DNA of 64,000 nucleotides from contig CAYFLU010000003.1 of NCBI GenBank assembly GCA_964343975.1, positions 8,375-72,374 on the forward strand, read 5' to 3'. Position 1 is the first letter of the stretch; each line of letters opens with the position of its first letter. The position numbers and the translations under genes are program-made. Shown in pieces: positions 44,631 to 53,346 of this stretch. The notes below the pieces were generated by a model. That model was given only the letters and a program-made list of their open reading frames with translations, was not told where the DNA came from and did no database searches. The DNA is from SCUN01 sp964343975. Lineage in GTDB: Bacteria > Acidobacteriota > Vicinamibacteria > Vicinamibacterales > SCN-69-37.

Positions 44631-47147
44631 ATGCGCCGAGCCTCTGTGTTGCTGCTTGCTGCCCTGTCGATTGCCCCGGTCTTTGCTCAAACGCCCACGC
44701 CGCCGGCCGGAGGCGGCCAGGCACCCGCCGCGGGTCAAGCGGGCGGGAACGCGGCCGCCACTCGCGGACCGCGGCCCTACGACCAGGTGATCACGTCCGC
44801 CGCGAAGTCAGAGCGCGGCGTGTTCGCCGTGCACAAGGTCGGCGACCGCTACTTCTTCGAGATCGACAACCAGATGCTCGGCCGCGACTTCCTGCTCGTG
44901 AGCCGCATCTCGGGCGTGCCGGCCGGAAGCGGCGGTTTCCAGAGCGCGGGCAGCTCAGTGAATGAGCGCATGGTGCGGTGGGAAAAGCGCGACAACGCGA
45001 TCCTCTTGAAGAGCATCTCGGTGGATTCGTATGCGGACGACACCACGCCGATCGCGAAGAGCGTGGCGCAGAACAACTTCGCGCCGATCCTCGCGTCGTT
45101 CCCCGTCGCGGCGTTCGGCGCGAACAACACCACGTCTGTTGTAGACGTCACCGACTTCTTCGCCGGCGACACACCCGCGCTCTCGGGTCTGTCGACCGCC
45201 ACGCGCCGCACCTACGGCGTGCAGCGCTTCGACACCGCGCGCAGCTTCATCAGCGAGGTGCGCAGCTTCCCCATCAACGTCGAAGTGCGGCACGTGCAGA
45301 CGTTCGCCGCCACCGAAGCGCCGGGCGATCGCTCCGGCGGCACGGTGAGCCTCGAAATGCGTGAGTCGCTCGTGCTGCTGCCGAAGGAGCCGATGCGCCC
45401 GCGCCACTTCGACCCGCGCGTGGGCTACTTCACCGTGGACCGCGTGAACTACGGCCTCGACGAACAGAAGGCCGCCACCGAGACCTTCATCACGCGGTGG
45501 CGTCTCGAGCCGAAAGACCCGGCCGCCTACGCGCGCGGCGAAGTCGTCGAGCCGATCAAGCCGATCGTGTACTACATCGACCCGGCCACGCCGACGAAGT
45601 GGAAGCGCTATGTGAAGGAAGGCGTCGAGCAGTGGCAGAAAGTCTTCGAGAAGGCCGGCTTCAAGAACGCGATCCTCGCGAAGGATCCGCCGTCGAAGAG
45701 CGAAGACACCGACTGGGATCCGGATGATGCGCGCGTGTCGATGGTGCGCTGGGCGGCCAGCCTCGTCCGTAACGCCGTGGGCCCGCACACGTCGGATCCG
45801 CGCACGGGTGAGATCATCAACAGCGAGATCACGTGGTACCACAACCACATGCGCAGCTACCGCAACCGGCTGCTGCTCGAAACCGGCGCTGCCAACCCGG
45901 CCGCGCGCACGCTCGACATCCCGGAAGACCTCATGGGCGAGACGATGCGCCAGGTGATCACGCACGAGATCGGCCACGCACTCGGCCTGCAGCACAACAT
46001 GGTGGCGTCGAGCTCGTTCCCGGTCGAGAAGCTGCGCGATCCGAAGTTCACGAGCCAGTACGGCGTGAGCGCGACGATCATGGACTACGCGCGCCAGAAC
46101 TACGTGGCGCAGCCCGGCGACGGCCTCCAGCCGAAAGACTTCATCCGCCGCCTCGGCCCGTTCGACGACTTCGCAATCAACTGGGGCTACCGCGTGATCC
46201 CGGCGAAGACCGCCGACGCGAAGGCCGACGAGAAGAGCACGCTCAACAACTGGCTCACGAACCAGACCGGCCCCTTCCCCTATCGGTATGTGCCGGCCGA
46301 ATTCGGCTCGCTCGACCCGCGCTCGCAAACGGAAGACATGGGCGACGACGCGGTGAAGGCGTCGACGTACGCGATCGCGAACTACAAGCGCATGATCCCG
46401 AACCTCATCGCCTGGACGACGAAGAAGGGCGACGACTACGCGGATCTCGAAGAGCTCTACACCGAGGGGCTGAGCCAGTGGCAGACCTACATGGGCCACG
46501 TGATCGGCGTGATCGCCGGCGTGAACGTGGACCTGAAGACCGCTGATCAGGCCGGCGCGGTATTCACGGTGGTGCCGAAGGCCAAGCAGCAGGAGGCGTT
46601 GAAGTTCCTCAACGACAACGTCTTCGTGACGCCCGACTGGCTGCAGCCGAAGGAGATCTCCGCGCTGATCGGGCCGAGCGGTTTGCCGGCACGTCAGGTG
46701 GCGGTGCTCAACAGCGTGCTGAGCAACGCCAAGCTCGGGCGGCTCGAACTCATCGAGAAGTTTGATCCGACGCGGGCGTATCCGCTCGCGGAGTACCTGA
46801 ACGACGTGAAGCGCGACATCTGGAACACGCCGCAGGCCGCCGCACCCGACGCGAACCGGCGTGCGCTGCAGCGCGCCTATGTGACGCGCCTCGGCCAGAT
46901 CGTGAGCCCGCCGGCGCCCGCCGGTGGCGCAGCGGCCGTCCCCGCCGCTGCGGCCGCGACGCCGCCCGCGCCGTTCCTCGCGCCGGTGAACCTCGCGCAG
47001 AGCGATCTGCCCGCGCTCGCGCGCGCGCAGCTCCGTGCGATTCAGGCACAGGCGAAAGCGTCTGTGGCCACCGCCACCAACCCGACGATGAAGGCGCACT
47101 GGACCGACATCGCCGACCGGATCGAAGAACTCTTCAACAAGAAGTAG
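44631..47147 (+). CDS. secreted zinc metalloprotease (DUF5117/DUF4953 family)
   Basis: An 838-residue secreted protease. Signal peptide residues 1-20 (LLLAALSIAPVFAQ), Pro/Ala/Gly-rich linker, N-terminal DUF5117-type domain with FFEIDNQMLGRDFLLVSRI, and the catalytic HEIGHALGLQHN (metzincin/gluzincin-like zinc site) near residue 447. A Pro/Ala-rich stretch (GGAAAVPAAAAATPPAPF) precedes a helical C-terminus. The frame is open 192 nt further upstream over the VapB region; the ATG at 44631 starts the signal peptide and has a -10 box. Common in Acidobacteriota and Bacteroidetes; substrate unknown. Followed 4 nt later by an exported aldolase-like gene. Confidence 0.9.
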   Translation: MRRASVLLLAALSIAPVFAQTPTPPAGGGQAPAAGQAGGNAAATRGPRPYDQVITSAAKSERGVFAVHKVGDRYFFEIDNQMLGRDFLLVSRISGVPAGSGGFQSAGSSVNERMVRWEKRDNAILLKSISVDSYADDTTPIAKSVAQNNFAPILASFPVAAFGANNTTSVVDVTDFFAGDTPALSGLSTATRRTYGVQRFDTARSFISEVRSFPINVEVRHVQTFAATEAPGDRSGGTVSLEMRESLVLLPKEPMRPRHFDPRVGYFTVDRVNYGLDEQKAATETFITRWRLEPKDPAAYARGEVVEPIKPIVYYIDPATPTKWKRYVKEGVEQWQKVFEKAGFKNAILAKDPPSKSEDTDWDPDDARVSMVRWAASLVRNAVGPHTSDPRTGEIINSEITWYHNHMRSYRNRLLLETGAANPAARTLDIPEDLMGETMRQVITHEIGHALGLQHNMVASSSFPVEKLRDPKFTSQYGVSATIMDYARQNYVAQPGDGLQPKDFIRRLGPFDDFAINWGYRVIPAKTADAKADEKSTLNNWLTNQTGPFPYRYVPAEFGSLDPRSQTEDMGDDAVKASTYAIANYKRMIPNLIAWTTKKGDDYADLEELYTEGLSQWQTYMGHVIGVIAGVNVDLKTADQAGAVFTVVPKAKQQEALKFLNDNVFVTPDWLQPKEISALIGPSGLPARQVAVLNSVLSNAKLGRLELIEKFDPTRAYPLAEYLNDVKRDIWNTPQAAAPDANRRALQRAYVTRLGQIVSPPAPAGGAAAVPAAAAATPPAPFLAPVNLAQSDLPALARAQLRAIQAQAKASVATATNPTMKAHWTDIADRIEELFNKK

Positions 47148-47151
47148 CGAG

Positions 47152-48150
47152 ATGCCCATGACTCGACGCCTGCTCACATCCTCTCTGGTCCTGTCGGCAC
47201 TCGTTGGCTCCGCGCTCGTCTTTTCGACGCTCGTCAGCTCCGCGCTCGCTGCTGCACAGCCGGCGGGCCATCTGAATCCGGTCATCACGGTGCAAGAGAA
47301 GGGGCAGCCGATCTTCGGCATCGCCCATCCGGCGATCATGGCGCGCGGTGCGGGCCGTGGCCGCGCGGGTGGTGACGCCGCGGCGCCGGCCACACCGCCA
47401 CCAGCGCAGCCGCCGATCGTGCTCGCCGACGTGGCGAAAGAGACAGTCGGCTACACGCGCGCCGACTACCTCTTCACATCGGGCACGTCCGACACGTTCC
47501 TCAACTACCTCGACGAGATCCTGAAGGCCGGCGGCTCGGTGCGCACGCATCCGTTCTCGGCGAAGATCGGGATCTGGCATGCGAACCCCACCGCCTCGAA
47601 CGACGCGATGATTCGCCAGCTCAACGCCGGCCACGTGAGCGTGTCGGCTGAAGGCGTCGAGTCTGCGCAGGAAGTGCGCGACGTGATCAAGGCGATGCGC
47701 TTCGTCTCAGCCGGCGGCACGCGCCCGGAGACGGGCCTGGAACACGCGGCGAAATACTGGGGCCTCTCGGTCGAGGAGTACAAGAAGAAGGCCGACGTGT
47801 GGCCGCTCAACAAGAACGGCGAGTTGATGGCGACGATGATCGTGGAGAGCGTGGCGGGGCTCGAGCACGTGCGCGAGATCGCCGCCGAGCCAGGCGTGGC
47901 GCAGATCTTCGCCGGCTACGGCACGCTCGGTCAGGTCTTCCGCGGCGACCAGCCCGCGCGCGAAGCCGCAGCGGCGAAGATCCTCGCAGCCTGCAAGGAA
48001 TTCAAGGTCCCCTGCGGCTTCCCCACCAACAACCCGGCCGAGATCGAGCAGCGCATGAAGGAAGGCTGGTCGGTCTTCATCATGCAGCGGCGCGACGAGC
48101 CCGCCATGGCGGCCATCGAAACCGGGCGCAAGCTCGGCGGACGGCAGTAA
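47152..48150 (+). CDS. exported HpcH/HpaI aldolase-like protein
   Basis: A 332-residue protein: signal peptide (residues 1-34, ending SSALAAAQ), Pro/Gly/Ala-rich linker, and then a TIM-barrel HpcH/HpaI aldolase-type domain. VSAEGVESAQEVRDVIKAMR and MIVESVAGLEHVREIAAEPG are the acidic metal-site motifs of that family; IFAGYGTLG replaces the usual IGPxDL. Aldolases of this family are normally cytoplasmic, so a signal sequence is unusual. Four nt from the metalloprotease, so probably co-transcribed. Activity unproven. Confidence 0.7.
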   Translation: MPMTRRLLTSSLVLSALVGSALVFSTLVSSALAAAQPAGHLNPVITVQEKGQPIFGIAHPAIMARGAGRGRAGGDAAAPATPPPAQPPIVLADVAKETVGYTRADYLFTSGTSDTFLNYLDEILKAGGSVRTHPFSAKIGIWHANPTASNDAMIRQLNAGHVSVSAEGVESAQEVRDVIKAMRFVSAGGTRPETGLEHAAKYWGLSVEEYKKKADVWPLNKNGELMATMIVESVAGLEHVREIAAEPGVAQIFAGYGTLGQVFRGDQPAREAAAAKILAACKEFKVPCGFPTNNPAEIEQRMKEGWSVFIMQRRDEPAMAAIETGRKLGGRQ

Positions 48151-48156
48151 GTTCGC

Positions 48157-49869
48157 CTACACCGCCGGGTGCTTCGTCTTCCACGGCGTGGCGGCTTCGA
48201 ACGCGGCCGCCACGCGGAGAATGCGATCTTCCTGATACAGCGGACCGGTGACCATGAGTCCGACGGGCAGACCATCGGCCAAGCCGCACGGCACCGTGAT
48301 CGCCGGATGACCTGTGAGGTTGCACGTGGTCACCGTCGCGCTCGACGCGGGCGCAAGGAACGAGTGGATGGCCGGCGCCGTGCCCGCGCCGTCGAAGAGC
48401 GCGTTCATCTGCTGCAGCAGCAGCGTGCGCACCCGCTGGGCGCGGATGTAGTCCACGGCCGAGATGAAGCGCGAGGCGCGCAGCTGATTCGCGCGGCCGT
48501 TCGTGCCCTTGTCCGCCATGTCGTTGATGCCGCCCCCGCGCACGAGTTCATCGAACATCGCGCCCGCCTCCGCATTGAGCAGCGCATACAGCGCCGATGA
48601 GGGCAGGTCCGGCAGCGTCACGGGCACAAGCGTGGCGCCCGCGCGGCGGAGCACGTCGAGCGCGTCGGCATAAATCTGCTTCTGCGCGCCGCGCGCGTTC
48701 GTGAACTCGCGCTCGATGATGCCGATCGTCAGGCCCTTCACCGACGCGACGCCGTCCCAGCGGAACGGGAGATCCACCACCGTCGTGTCGTGGCCATCGG
48801 GCCCGTGCAGCGCCGAGAGCACGAGCGCGGTGTCGGCCACGGTGCGTGCGAGCGCGCCGACTTTGTCGAGCGTCCAGCGCAGCGTCATGCCGCCGTGCCG
48901 GCTGCTGCGCCCGTAGGTCGGCCGCAGGCCGGCCACACCGCACGTCGATGCCGGCGAGATGATCGAGCCGCCGGTCTCCGTGCCGACCGCGAAGCCGACG
49001 AGGCCCGCCGACGCCGCCGACGCGGGTCCGGCCGACGATCCGCTCGAGCCCGTGTCGGGCTTCCAGGGATTGCGCGTGCGCCCGCCAAACCACAGATCCC
49101 CCACCGCGAGTTCGCCCGTCGTCAACTTCGCCAGGAGCACGGCGCCGGCCTCGCGCAGGCGCACCACCGCCGTCGCGTCGTAGTCGAAGACCTGCGTGGC
49201 ATAGGGCTGCGCGCCCCACGTGGTGCGCACGCCCTTCACGGCGAAGAGGTCCTTGATGCCGTACGGAATGCCGTGCAGCGGCCCGCGATCCTTGCCCGCG
49301 CGCAACTCCGCATCGGCCTGCGCCGCCTGCGCGAGCGCGAGCTCTTCCGTGAAAGTGACCACGCAGTAGAGCGTTTCGTTCGCGCGCTTCAACCGATCGA
49401 GATACATCTTCGTGAGCGCCACCGACGTGAACTGCTTCGCGCGCAACCGCGCGCCCAGCTGCGCCACCGACTCGAACGCCACATCCTCGATCCGCGCGGG
49501 CTTCGGGCTGGGCGCCACGCGCGCGGCCGGCACCGCCTTTGGTGCGGCGGGGCGCGCCTTCAGGCTGTGCACGGGGTGGAACGTGAACGCCGGCTCCACC
49601 TCGGGCCCGAGCGCGACCTTGCGGATGGCGTCGATGTTCGTCTGGTTCCCCTGCACGAGCGGCAGCGCCTGCTGGCGTTCGGCCGACGGCAACGCGACGT
49701 TCACCACCTGCTGCGCCGCGCCGAGGGTGTCGGCCGTCAGCCCGCCCGTCGATGCCTGCGGGGGCGCGCCCTGAGCCGCCACTTCGGTGGTGAGGGTGGG
49801 CGCCAGAACGCCGGCGGCCACGGCAGCCGGAACACGAGCGAGGAAGCGACGACGGCTGGATGCGGACAT
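48157..49869 (-). CDS. Tat-type exported amidase (amidase-signature family)
   Basis: A 570-residue amidase. The N-terminus SSRRRFLARVPAAVAAG is a twin-arginine-type signal. The amidase-signature Ser-cis-Ser-Lys triad is visible: Lys in VLLAKLTTGE, Ser-rich loop SSGSSAGPASAASAG and nucleophile region GTETGGSIISPAS. Related to GatA but it is an exported, stand-alone enzyme acting on an unknown amide. It lies upstream of and divergent to the tRNA gene; the frame is open to 49929 but the ATG at 49869 starts the signal. Confidence 0.88.
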   Translation of the reverse strand: MSASSRRRFLARVPAAVAAGVLAPTLTTEVAAQGAPPQASTGGLTADTLGAAQQVVNVALPSAERQQALPLVQGNQTNIDAIRKVALGPEVEPAFTFHPVHSLKARPAAPKAVPAARVAPSPKPARIEDVAFESVAQLGARLRAKQFTSVALTKMYLDRLKRANETLYCVVTFTEELALAQAAQADAELRAGKDRGPLHGIPYGIKDLFAVKGVRTTWGAQPYATQVFDYDATAVVRLREAGAVLLAKLTTGELAVGDLWFGGRTRNPWKPDTGSSGSSAGPASAASAGLVGFAVGTETGGSIISPASTCGVAGLRPTYGRSSRHGGMTLRWTLDKVGALARTVADTALVLSALHGPDGHDTTVVDLPFRWDGVASVKGLTIGIIEREFTNARGAQKQIYADALDVLRRAGATLVPVTLPDLPSSALYALLNAEAGAMFDELVRGGGINDMADKGTNGRANQLRASRFISAVDYIRAQRVRTLLLQQMNALFDGAGTAPAIHSFLAPASSATVTTCNLTGHPAITVPCGLADGLPVGLMVTGPLYQEDRILRVAAAFEAATPWKTKHPAV

Positions 49870-49893
49870 GGGGCGAATTGTATGCGCCCCTGT

Positions 49894-49899
49894 TATAGT
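49894..49899 (+). promoter_or_regulatory. -10 element of the tRNA gene
   Basis: TATAGT ends 15 nt before the 5' end of the tRNA. The amidase start codon is 25 nt away on the other strand. Confidence 0.4.
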
Positions 49900-49914
49900 C
49901 TTCGCAGCCCCTTC

Positions 49915-49990
49915 GGGCCTGTAGCACAACGGTTAGTGCGGCCGGCTCATAACCGGTTGGTTCCAGGTTCGAATCCTGGCGGGCCCACCA
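49915..49990 (+). tRNA. tRNA with CAU anticodon (Met elongator or Ile2)
   Basis: Complete cloverleaf: acceptor GGGCCTG (49915-49921) with CGGGCCC (49980-49986), D-stem GCAC/GTGC, anticodon stem GCCGG/CCGGT with loop CTCATAA (CAT at 49948-49950), T-stem CCAGG/CCTGG with TTCGAAT. CCA is encoded (49988-49990). Not the initiator (no 1:72 C-A, G:C-poor anticodon stem). The small D-loop and the TTGGTT variable region resemble E. coli tRNA-Ile2 as much as elongator Met, so the identity (Met or lysidine Ile) is uncertain. Confidence 0.92.
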
Positions 49991-50006
49991 TTTGCGTAGA
50001 CAAACA

Positions 50007-50076
50007 CGGGCAAGTGGAAAGCACACACGTGGAAAGTAGCAAGTTGAACTGAGAAGTCGGAAGGTGGAAGTACGGG
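50007..50076. repeat. GGAAGT-word repeat, second copy of the 28316-type
   Basis: Between the tRNA and the next gene: words GCAAGTGGAAAGC, GTGGAAAGTAGCAAGTTG and GAGAAGTCGGAAGGTGGAAG. AGCAAGTTG, GAGAAGT and GGAAGT also occur at 28316-28482, so these two loci belong to one dispersed repeat type. Confidence 0.5.
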
Positions 50077-50083
50077 TCCGCCC

Positions 50084-50578
50084 ATGAGTGACCGCAAATA
50101 CAAGCAGCGCGGCTATCAGGACGACGACCGCGGGCGCGAATCGCGCGGTCCGCGTCCGGAGTTCCAGCGCAAGCCGCACGAGAAGTTCGATCCCCGCATC
50201 CCGCGCGATCCGCGCACGCCCAACATGATGGGCTTCAAGGAAACGTTCCGCTGCGCCCGATGCGGTCGCGAAGAGAAACCGGAGATCGGCTCGCTCAGCA
50301 TGTGCGAGAAGTGCGGCACGGCGCTCCGTTCCTGCATCCAGTGCGCGTCGTTCGACTCGTCGGCCGTTTTCGAATGCCTGCAGAAGATCCCCACGCGCGT
50401 GAGTCCGAAAGACGGCGCCAACACCTGCACGTTCTTCTCGCCGCGCATGAAGGTCGAGAAGGAAACGCACTCCGCACCGGCGCCGGCCATGGATCGCGAT
50501 CGGCGCGATGGCGGCAGCCGTCCGAGCGGCCCGTCGGCCGCGGCCCGCAAGGCCTTCGACGATCTCTTCAAGATTTGA
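50084..50578 (+). CDS. Cys-rich zinc-ribbon protein, hypothetical
   Basis: A 164-residue protein with a charged N-terminus (Arg/Asp-rich) and a Cys-rich centre (residues about 55-125): CARCGREE, CEKCGTALRSCIQCASFD, ECLQK and a GANTC motif, giving at least two zinc-ribbon-like clusters. The C-terminal tail is Ser/Pro/Arg-rich. Cytoplasmic, perhaps nucleic-acid binding. Not recognised beyond that; I see no catalytic motif. Confidence 0.7.
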   Translation: MSDRKYKQRGYQDDDRGRESRGPRPEFQRKPHEKFDPRIPRDPRTPNMMGFKETFRCARCGREEKPEIGSLSMCEKCGTALRSCIQCASFDSSAVFECLQKIPTRVSPKDGANTCTFFSPRMKVEKETHSAPAPAMDRDRRDGGSRPSGPSAAARKAFDDLFKI

Positions 50579-50602
50579 ACCGCTGACGCGTTGTGGCAGT
50601 AG

Positions 50603-52846
50603 TTACCGCGACGCCAATCCGCGCACGTACGCCTTCAGTTGTTCCACGCTGAAGGGTTTCAGGAGCATCGAAGCGCCGATTTCGTCGGCCTGCTGCTCCA
50701 CCGTGGGATCCGCGGAATAGCCCGTGACCAACAACACTCGGCCACCCGGGCGCTTCTGCACGAAGTGCCGCGCGAGCTCGATGCCGTTCTTGTTGGGCAT
50801 GACGATGTCGGTCACGAGCACGTCGATGTCGCGTGCGTGGGCATCGACCACGCGCATGCCCGCCTCGCCGTCTTCGGCCTGCAAGACCTGACACCCGAGG
50901 CCGCGCAACACTTCCACGAGGAATTCGCGCACGCCCGCATCGTCTTCGGCCACGAGCACGCAGGCGGCCACGGGCGCCGCCGGCGTGATGTCACGCAGCG
51001 GCCGCGACACGATATGTCCCGTCGCACGCGGCAAGAGAATCTCGAACGTGGTGCCCGCGCCGACCGCGCTCGTGACGCGCACCGCTCCGCCGGCCTGCAC
51101 GATGCTGCCGTAGACCATTGAGAGGCCGAGACCGGTGCCGCGGCCGAGCGCCTTCGTCGTGAAGAACGGCTCGAACACGCGCTCGACCACGTCCGGCGGC
51201 ATGCCTTCGCCGGTGTCGCGCACGACGAGACGCACGGCCGGCCCGGTCTGAATCTTGCCGATGAACGACGGATCCACCGGCCCGAGGGCCACGAGTTCGC
51301 CGTGAATCGCGAACGTGCCGCCCGACGGCACCACCGGCGAGATACCGCGCCAGCGTCGGATCCCCGCCGGCCTGTTGCTGCGCCAGCTCGGCGTTGCCGA
51401 GGATCGCCGTGAGCAAGTTGTTGAAGTCGTGCGCGATACCGCCGGCCAGGCGCCCGACGGTTTCGAGCCGTTCGCCGGCTTCGAGCCGCGCTTGCAGTTC
51501 GCGCTGCTCGGTGACGTCGCGGCCAACACCGAGAATGCCGCCGATCGCCGGCACGTGCATCAGGTTGCGCCCGAACGTGTCGAGCCACCGCCAGCTGCCG
51601 TCCTTGTGACGGAAGCGCGCGGTCGTGCGCGCCAGCGTCTCCGGATCTGTGAGCAGCCCCGCCATCGCGCCACCGGCGCGCGCCGCATCCTCCGGATGGA
51701 CGTATTCGAGGATCGAGTGCCCGACACGCTCGCCCGGCCGGAAGCCGAGCACGCGCTCGACCGCCGCATTTTCAAAGATGATCGTGCCGCGGTTGTCGAG
51801 AATCACGACGATGTCGAGCACGCTCTCGACGATCGCGCGCGTACGCTCCCGCTCCACGAGCAAGCGGCTCTCCGCCAGGCTCCGTTCGCTCACGTCGATG
51901 AACGACCCGATATACCCGTCCACTTCGCCGTCGTCACCGACGACGCGCGAGCCGGAGATCTCCACGTCGAACTCCGAGCCGTCGGCGCGCTTGCCGCGGA
52001 GCGTGCGCACCGAGGCGCGGCCGACGGCGAGATCGCCGAGCGCGACGCGCGCGGCCTCGGTGTCGGCCCAGAACTCGAACGCGCTGTGCCCGACGGCCTG
52101 CGAGGTCGAGGCGAGTCCGAACATGTCAAGCAGCGCGCGGTTCGCGAAGACCACCATGCCGCCCGGATCGACGATCGCGATGCCGGCGCGCGACGAGGCG
52201 ACCGCTTCGCGGAGCGTCTCGAGAATCGACGTCGTGCCCTCGAGCGCCTCGTGTTCGCGGGCCTGCCGTTCGGCGCGCCAGCTCCACCAGAGCGCGATCA
52301 GCGACCCGAGCAGAAACAGCTCCATGTCGGACACGCGCCGGCCTTTTTGCAGTTCGACCGCCAGCTCCGGCACGACGCCATCTGGCGCGGCGAGGGCCAC
52401 GATGGCCACGAGCACGGTGCTCGCGCCCATCGTGATCGCCGCCGCTCGCCGGCCCAGAAGCGCCGCGGCGAGGACAACAGCGATCGTGAACACGGGCACG
52501 GTCGGCGCCGCAAACCCACCCACGATCAGCGGCACGCCGGCCCCGATCAGAGCGAAGACACGAGGAGAATGCCGGCCGCGCGCGTGGCGCCGCGCCAACC
52601 CAGCCACAGCGCGAGCACGGACGCGCCGAGGAGCAGCAGGACGGAAAACCAGCTGACCGTCGGCAACGACCGGCTGGTCAACGACACGATCGCGAACCAG
52701 ATGGCCCCGAGGATGCCGAAGCACGACAGGAAGGCGATGAGACGCCGATCTTCCGTGGCGTGGAGCCTCGCGCGCTCGTTCACCGGCTGCTGCTGCACCG
52801 GGAAATGCTGTCGATCAATTGTGTGAAGCGGAGTCTCCGGAGCCAT
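50603..52846 (-). pseudogene. hybrid sensor histidine kinase with frameshift and internal deletion
   Basis: Reading order on the minus strand: an N-terminal membrane part (52846-52547, with hydrophobic helices), then in another frame a membrane remainder (FALIGAGVPLIVGG), two or more PAS domains (VASSRAGIAIVDPGG, TRAIVESVLDIVVILD) and a HisKA dimerisation helix GGIAHDFNNLLTAIL (phospho-His), and in a third frame the rest of an HATPase (DTGEGMPPDVVE, GRGTGLGLSMVYG) and a C-terminal receiver (DIDVLVTDIVMPNKNG). The first frame change is at about 52553 and fits a single-base loss in a TCTTCG run. The second is at about 51335-51345, where YLA meets PSGGTFAIHG with roughly 70-80 codons missing, including the ATPase N-box. 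As assembled it cannot be a functional kinase. Confidence 0.8.
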
Positions 52847-52891
52847 CGCGTCGCTGGGGCGTTTTACTCAGGCAGAGCATGTGCCAAAAGG

Positions 52892-53275
52892 TCAGTCGGG
52901 CGCTACCACTAAAGGCGGCCGGCCGAACTTGGCCCGCACCTGATTGATGGTCTGGAGCACCAGCGGTTGGCTGATCAGCCGCGCCTCCAGCCGATGCTTC
53001 CCGGGGAAGTCGATGAGTGACACGCCGATGAGGATGGTCAGGATGCCCTGCCCCGGCAGCACCAGCATGGCGATCCCGGCGAGCAACAACACGACCCCGA
53101 CGAGGTTCTTCACGATCCGTCCGGCCAGTCGCAGAAAGGGATGCCGGCCGTCCATCCATTGGCGCGGCACCCGCACGTCGAAGTAGTCGGCGGGCAGCCG
53201 GACCAGAATCCAGGGGATGCCGATCAGGGAGCCGACGAATCCAACAATGGACGCGGTCGCAAGCCAGGCGAGCAC
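52892..53275 (-). CDS. PGPGW-like small membrane protein
   Basis: A 127-residue membrane protein with three hydrophobic helices (about residues 5-25, 50-70, 72-88). LPGQGILTILIGVSLIDFPG matches the PGPGW-family core (Pfam DUF for putative transmembrane proteins). GTG start. Function unknown; it precedes the divergent GH27 gene. Confidence 0.7.
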   Translation of the reverse strand: MLAWLATASIVGFVGSLIGIPWILVRLPADYFDVRVPRQWMDGRHPFLRLAGRIVKNLVGVVLLLAGIAMLVLPGQGILTILIGVSLIDFPGKHRLEARLISQPLVLQTINQVRAKFGRPPLVVAPD

Positions 53276-53346
53276 GCTCTGACCTTATCAGGTGCCGGGG
53301 GGGGTATACTCCACGTCCTCGACGGCGTTCGTTTCGGAGGACGTTC

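Noticed and set aside
48548..50470. 640-aa minus-strand ORF over the amidase, tRNA and zinc-ribbon gene
   Set aside because: It runs across the tRNA and is out of frame with the amidase; composition is shadow-like (Arg/Gly/Ala).
51315..52826. 503-aa plus-strand ORF over the histidine kinase
   Set aside because: Antisense shadow; real domains (PAS, HisKA, HATPase, receiver) are on the minus strand although broken.
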